6,502 bases of DNA from Chitinophagaceae bacterium (GTDB lineage: Bacteria > Bacteroidota > Bacteroidia > Chitinophagales > Chitinophagaceae), in NCBI GenBank assembly GCA_947461495.1, contig CANHLV010000111.1, forward strand, positions 1-6,502. Reading direction: 5' to 3'. The notes beneath the pieces were generated by a model. It saw only the letters and a list, made by a program, of their open reading frames with translations, was not told the origin of the DNA and ran no database searches. Positions 5,843-6,502 of the stretch are shown in pieces (within the stretch, counting starts at the first letter, position 1; each line of letters starts with the position of its first letter). The position numbers were made by a program, and so were the translations under genes.

Positions 5843-5857
5843 TGCGGACCGGACGGG
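5843..5857 (-). other. tRNA-Asp-like 3' tail, candidate attachment site
   Basis: On the minus strand CCCGT (5857-5853) matches the 3' strand of a T-stem, CCGGTCC (5852-5846) the 3' strand of an acceptor stem, and G (5845) the discriminator base, followed by CA. CCCGT before the acceptor and a discriminator G fit bacterial tRNA-Asp. The T-loop and everything 5' of it is missing: upstream the sequence is unrelated, and no D-arm or anticodon arm is found within the next 80 nt. A tRNA tail followed by its terminator but lacking its body is the usual scar at the far end of an element that used the T-arm region of a tRNA gene as its integration site. The match is short, so a chance resemblance is possible. 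Confidence 0.55.
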
Positions 5858-6042
5858 GGTCTGGGAACTTATCTTATTTAATCCTAATCTTCTGAAACCC
5901 TCGAATATAAAGGGTTTAACTTTATACTCTTCTTATCTTAACTCATCTAAATTGACTAAAATGGAGGTAGGTTGCCACACTTTTTGCTACGCTTTCCAAT
6001 TGAAAGTGTAGTAGATGAGAAATTAATTCGGTACATAAAAGT
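5858..6042. other. gene-free stretch inside the proposed island end
   Basis: No gene is seen. It contains a 7-bp inverted repeat, AAACCCT (5895-5901) and AGGGTTT (5911-5917), and a 9-bp direct repeat CTTATCTTA (5868-5876 and 5932-5940). If the tRNA-tail junction is an attachment site, these could be integrase core or arm-type sites, but such short repeats are also expected by chance in A/T-rich DNA. Confidence 0.35.
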
Positions 6043-6502
6043 TTATAAGATAGTAAACAAACTATTATTTTTTGTTTCATCTTGAATATTTATACCCATA
6101 ACTTCAAGTCTATTTTTACCATTTTCAGGCATTTTATCTTTATAAATTTTATCTAGTGATTTTGCCTCCTCTCTTGAAAGAACTACAATTTCTGTTTTAT
6201 CTAAAACTTTTTTTATATCGGCAGAAACAACCTCTTTACCTAGTAAGGTCAACAAATCTTTTTTTATAAGCTTTACAGGATAAAGGTGTTCAAAGTATAA
6301 ATTTTCAATATCATTTTTATACGTCCAAGCGTTTTCAGAATATCTGTAATGTTGGGCCATTAATGATTTATTTCTATATACTTTGTCGCCTTTATAGTTA
6401 AATTGATGATAGTTTCTAAGTATTTTATCATAAGCATTTCCTGAATCCAATAACAAAACATACTCTTTCCCTTTTTGCAGAATGTGTTTTATTAAATCAA
6501 TG
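6043..6502 (-). CDS. unknown protein, partial at right edge
   Basis: The frame is open from the right edge of the window to a TAA at 6043-6045, giving at least 153 residues; the start is outside or not visible, because no in-frame ATG precedes the conserved-looking part and a TTG at 6456 lies inside the frame. The readable part runs from IDLIKHILQKGKEYVLLLDSG through a Tyr- and Asn-rich centre (YHQFNYKGDKVYRNKSLMAQHYRY) to VLDKTEIVVLSREEAKSLDKIYKDKMP and ends NSLFTIL. It is Lys-rich, soluble, with no signal peptide or membrane segment. I do not recognise a family. Its position just inside the tRNA-tail junction suggests accessory cargo of an integrated element. Confidence 0.7.
   Translation of the reverse strand, partial: IDLIKHILQKGKEYVLLLDSGNAYDKILRNYHQFNYKGDKVYRNKSLMAQHYRYSENAWTYKNDIENLYFEHLYPVKLIKKDLLTLLGKEVVSADIKKVLDKTEIVVLSREEAKSLDKIYKDKMPENGKNRLEVMGINIQDETKNNSLFTIL

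Noticed and set aside
5858..5940. A complete but diverged tRNA upstream of the 3' tail
   Set aside because: No D-arm, anticodon arm or matching 5' acceptor strand (GGACCGG) was found on the minus strand in the next 80 nt.
3949..6013. 13-bp exact repeat TGAAAGTGTAGTA at 3949-3961 and 6001-6013
   Set aside because: About one such coincidence is expected in 6.5 kb of A/T-rich DNA, and the flanks do not match.
1..6502. CRISPR array or tandem repeats
   Set aside because: No regularly spaced repeats were seen anywhere in the window.

Overview
The window is AT-rich chromosomal DNA that looks like a member of the Bacteroidota. The reasons are a FISUMP-type secreted protein, a transglutaminase-like lipoprotein-sized exported protein of the kind common in that phylum, A-rich leaders without clear Shine-Dalgarno sequences, and a promoter in the hip locus that fits the Bacteroidota consensus (-33 TTG, about 20 bp, -7 TAnnTTTG). 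I cannot name the genus.

Layout, left to right. Positions 1-461 are gene-free and hold two A/T-rich inverted repeats. 462-2066 (+) is an exported protein with a degenerate CAP/SCP-like N-terminal region and a C-terminal transglutaminase-like domain with an intact Cys-His-Asp triad. 2078-2150 and 3228-3300 are two copies, about 85% identical and in the same orientation, of a 73-bp repeat that I do not recognise. They bracket a single secreted FISUMP-domain gene (2363-2986, -).

3319-5545 (-) is a three-gene, apparently co-directional unit read leftward: hipB (antitoxin/repressor), hipA (full-length Ser/Thr kinase toxin, start and stop overlapping by one base) and a 74-nt-spaced small gene of unknown function. 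In front of hipB a promoter is embedded between two near-identical 17-bp palindromes, one over the -33 to spacer region and one over the end of the -7 element and the start site. This is the expected layout of a HipB-autoregulated toxin-antitoxin operon. It also fixes the hipB start at the ATG at 5545 rather than at the upstream TTG.

5676-5728 contains overlapping inverted repeats, one resembling the classical lac operator. 5794-5832 is a strong leftward terminator. Directly upstream of it on the minus strand (5843-5857) lies what looks like the last 15 nt of a tRNA gene, best matching tRNA-Asp (T-stem 3' strand, acceptor 3' strand, discriminator G), without the rest of the tRNA. A tRNA tail plus terminator without a tRNA body is what one expects at the distal end of an element integrated into a tRNA gene. 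The DNA from 5858 rightward, including a partial unknown gene (6043-6502, -), is therefore a candidate integrated island whose intact tRNA would lie outside the window. The hip operon lies just outside that proposed boundary.

The most useful points for follow-up are the operator/promoter architecture of hipBA, the unknown third gene of that operon, the repeat pair around the FISUMP gene and the tRNA-tail junction. No clearly novel system is proven by the sequence alone.
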